From a bacterium HR20 (lineage in GTDB: Bacteria; Bacteroidota; Ignavibacteria; Kapaibacteriales; NICIL-2), in NCBI GenBank assembly GCA_002898675.1, contig BEHW01000040.1, positions 1 to 17,369 of the forward strand: 17,369 nt of DNA. Direction: 5' to 3'. The first letter of the stretch is position 1. Every line of letters begins with the position of its first letter. The notes below the pieces were generated by a model. That model ran no database searches and was not told the DNA's origin. It saw nothing but the letters and a program-made list of their open reading frames with translations. Positions 15,994 to 17,369 of this stretch are shown piece by piece. The translations under genes and the position numbers were made by a program.

Positions 15994-16011
15994 GCTTGGC
16001 GTTGGAGAAGT

Positions 16012-17369
16012 CTATTCAATCACGATGGACTGGAACCACCGCGTGTTGGTACTACCGGAGTGGACTACGAGCCAATAGGTACCCGCAGTGAGTCGATCGG
16101 TTGGGAATGCAATGGCGTCCGATTCAATGGTAAACGGTAGCTGGTATTCCTTGCCCATAGCGTCGAATAATCGGGCGGTGATAGTTGCAGAATTGACAGT
16201 GGACGGCAGAGAGCAACGCACAATTTGTCCCCGACGTGCCGGCTGCGGGTATGCGAAAGTTTGGCGATCAGTTGGTTGTGATGGTCGAACCGAGCTTGCC
16301 GTTGAGTCGATGATGTATAAGCCACCACTTGTGGTAACAATCAGGTATCTGCCATTGAATGCGATCGCGCCAGGAACGTCTTGCCTAAACCCAGAGCCTG
16401 ACGTCGGGAAATACTCTTTGAGCGGAACGCGCGTTAGCTGAAGGGTACCATCGGCCGCGTGCTGCAAAAAGTAAATCATTGGATAGGAACTATCGCCAAT
16501 CATTCCGACACCAAGCGCAGCAATGCCATTGCGGTAGGGGGTATAAGCTGCTTGCCCAATGTTGAAGCCCATCTGCCCATAGAGCCGCTCGGCATGACGA
16601 GTAAAAACATTGAAGCGAAAGATGCTCACAAAGCTTGATGTATCGGTTCCGGGTGCAATACGAGTGGGAAAAGGGCACACAACGTAGAGACTGCTGTCGT
16701 GCGACCAAATGTATGTATGATCGAGTCCGTTGACGTGCGTTAGTCCCGAGATCGGTCGGATGATTTCTTGCTCACCAGTTGTTGGATCAATCCTCAGAAA
16801 TGGGATTGGTTTGGGATCAAATCTGCTGACCGGATAGGGGACGACTAAGAGTGTATAGATGGCATTATCAGGAGCAAGCACCAAATTGGATGGTACTGGA
16901 ATTGCTCCAACAGTGTCGAGATAGTTTTTATCCAGCAGCACGCTGCTGCGAAGAAGCAACGAATCATCATCTGGCCTGCCGCTGTAGATGTCAAGGCGGG
17001 GTGGATAATTCCATGCTTGATAGTACGGGACCCAAAGACGCATGCTTGTCGAGAGGGCAACAAATGTCGTATCATTCCGGTGGGGAAGCAGTACTCCTCC
17101 GAGGGCATGGTAAGACTCGCGTCGCCATTCGGGCAGGGGTGGCAAACCCACGAAGCTCCATATCGGCTGCCCATACGTTGGTGCTTGTGGTGTATAGCGC
17201 AGCAAATGGCTGGGGAGTGATTGCTCCGAGACCTTGCTGGTATCATGGTTTAACCATCCCCACCACGAGTGTGGGGTCGTAGGGCTCTTCGATGGGAAAA
17301 GTAGCGGTGCCGTGCTACTAACATCGAGCGAACTTTGTATCCACCGGGCAGCACCAGGGAAGCCTGAGA
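16012..17369 (-). CDS. Secreted protein with T9SS type A sorting-like C-terminus, 5' partial
   Basis: The frame is open from the TAG at 16012 to the right edge (about 452 codons), so the start lies outside the window. The first TTG at 17205 is internal: the frame upstream of it continues in protein-like sequence such as HSWWGWLNHDTS. The last 80 or so residues carry the T9SS type A tail pattern: YPQPARRGQIVRCSLP, ITARLFDAMGKEYQLPF, LTAGTYWLVVHSGS and a short final strand FQSIVIE. The upstream body has repeated short segments ending in Tyr, Pro or Thr that read like a beta-propeller or Kelch-like fold (NAIYTLLVVPYPVSRFDPK, HDSSLYVVCPFPT, GNGIAALGVGM-like), with YLIVTTSGGLYIIDST as the last blade-like unit. 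No catalytic motif is visible. Its GC content is lower than its neighbours (hand counts of 47-53% against 58%). It is followed by a strong terminator and so ends its transcription unit. Confidence 0.8.
   Translation of the reverse strand, partial: SGFPGAARWIQSSLDVSSTAPLLFPSKSPTTPHSWWGWLNHDTSKVSEQSLPSHLLRYTPQAPTYGQPIWSFVGLPPLPEWRRESYHALGGVLLPHRNDTTFVALSTSMRLWVPYYQAWNYPPRLDIYSGRPDDDSLLLRSSVLLDKNYLDTVGAIPVPSNLVLAPDNAIYTLLVVPYPVSRFDPKPIPFLRIDPTTGEQEIIRPISGLTHVNGLDHTYIWSHDSSLYVVCPFPTRIAPGTDTSSFVSIFRFNVFTRHAERLYGQMGFNIGQAAYTPYRNGIAALGVGMIGDSSYPMIYFLQHAADGTLQLTRVPLKEYFPTSGSGFRQDVPGAIAFNGRYLIVTTSGGLYIIDSTASSVRPSQPTDRQTFAYPQPARRGQIVRCSLPSTVNSATITARLFDAMGKEYQLPFTIESDAIAFPTDRLTAGTYWLVVHSGSTNTRWFQSIVIE

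Noticed and set aside
17203..17205. TTG as the start of the right-edge T9SS gene
   Set aside because: Reading upstream by hand, the frame stays open to base 17369 with protein-like sequence, so the TTG is an internal leucine codon and the gene is truncated by the window.
1..17369. CRISPR arrays, tRNA/rRNA genes, transposases, integrases, toxin-antitoxin or restriction genes
   Set aside because: I looked for spaced repeats, terminal inverted repeats and characteristic protein motifs on both strands and saw none.

Overview
The window reads as a compact, gene-dense chromosome segment of a Gram-negative bacterium from the Bacteroidota/Chlorobiota/Ignavibacteriota-Kapabacteria side of the FCB group. 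This placement is inferred from several things seen together. Two large secreted proteins end in type IX secretion (T9SS) sorting-like domains. There is a carboxypeptidase-regulatory-domain outer-membrane receptor of a Bacteroidota-typical kind, a menaquinone prenyltransferase, and an Omp85 protein. Shine-Dalgarno sequences are nearly absent, and TAnnTTTG-type -7 promoter elements appear in several intergenic gaps. Hand counts of sample lines give roughly 58% GC in the body and about 47-53% in the last gene at the right edge. I see no tRNA, rRNA, CRISPR array, IS element or phage gene, and no gene-free stretch reaches 300 bases.

Layout. Bases 1-605 hold the 3' part of an M24 (Xaa-Pro) aminopeptidase on +. 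It meets, tail to tail, a 983-residue outer-membrane receptor on - (602-3553). A divergent 151-bp gap leads to a thioredoxin on + (3705-4034). The thioredoxin converges on a two-gene - operon: menA-type prenyltransferase (4857-5750), then a small GT-A-like glycosyltransferase (4025-4852). A 60-bp divergent gap with two back-to-back -7 elements separates menA from an Omp85/BamA-family protein on + (5811-8105). Next is a tightly packed four-gene - operon, in transcription order: a 958-residue T9SS-type secreted protein with FG-GAP-like repeats (10369-13245), a small lipoprotein (9996-10379), an OmpR-family response regulator (9311-9991) and a GT4-type glycosyltransferase (8161-9324). A divergent gap with a perfect 8-bp dyad (13316-13340) leads to a Sel1-repeat protein on + (13345-15027). 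That gene shares its stop region with an outer-membrane protein on - (15024-15932). Finally there is an intrinsic terminator (15947-15979) and the 3' part of a second T9SS-type secreted protein on - (16012 to beyond the right edge).

How the genes fit together. Most products act in or on the envelope: an outer-membrane receptor, an Omp85 assembly/translocation protein, a predicted beta-barrel, a lipoprotein, two T9SS cargo proteins and two glycosyltransferases that could act on surface glycans. MenA supplies the respiratory quinone. The four-gene operon is the most suggestive unit, because it couples a secreted surface protein, a lipoprotein, a transcriptional regulator without an adjacent sensor kinase, and a glycosyltransferase, with overlapping or 4-nt junctions. 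Nothing here is clearly a new defence or mobile system. The most interesting signals are regulatory architecture (paired divergent -7 elements, a promoter-like element inside a terminator stem, CTAA-shared stop codons) and the unrecognised envelope proteins.
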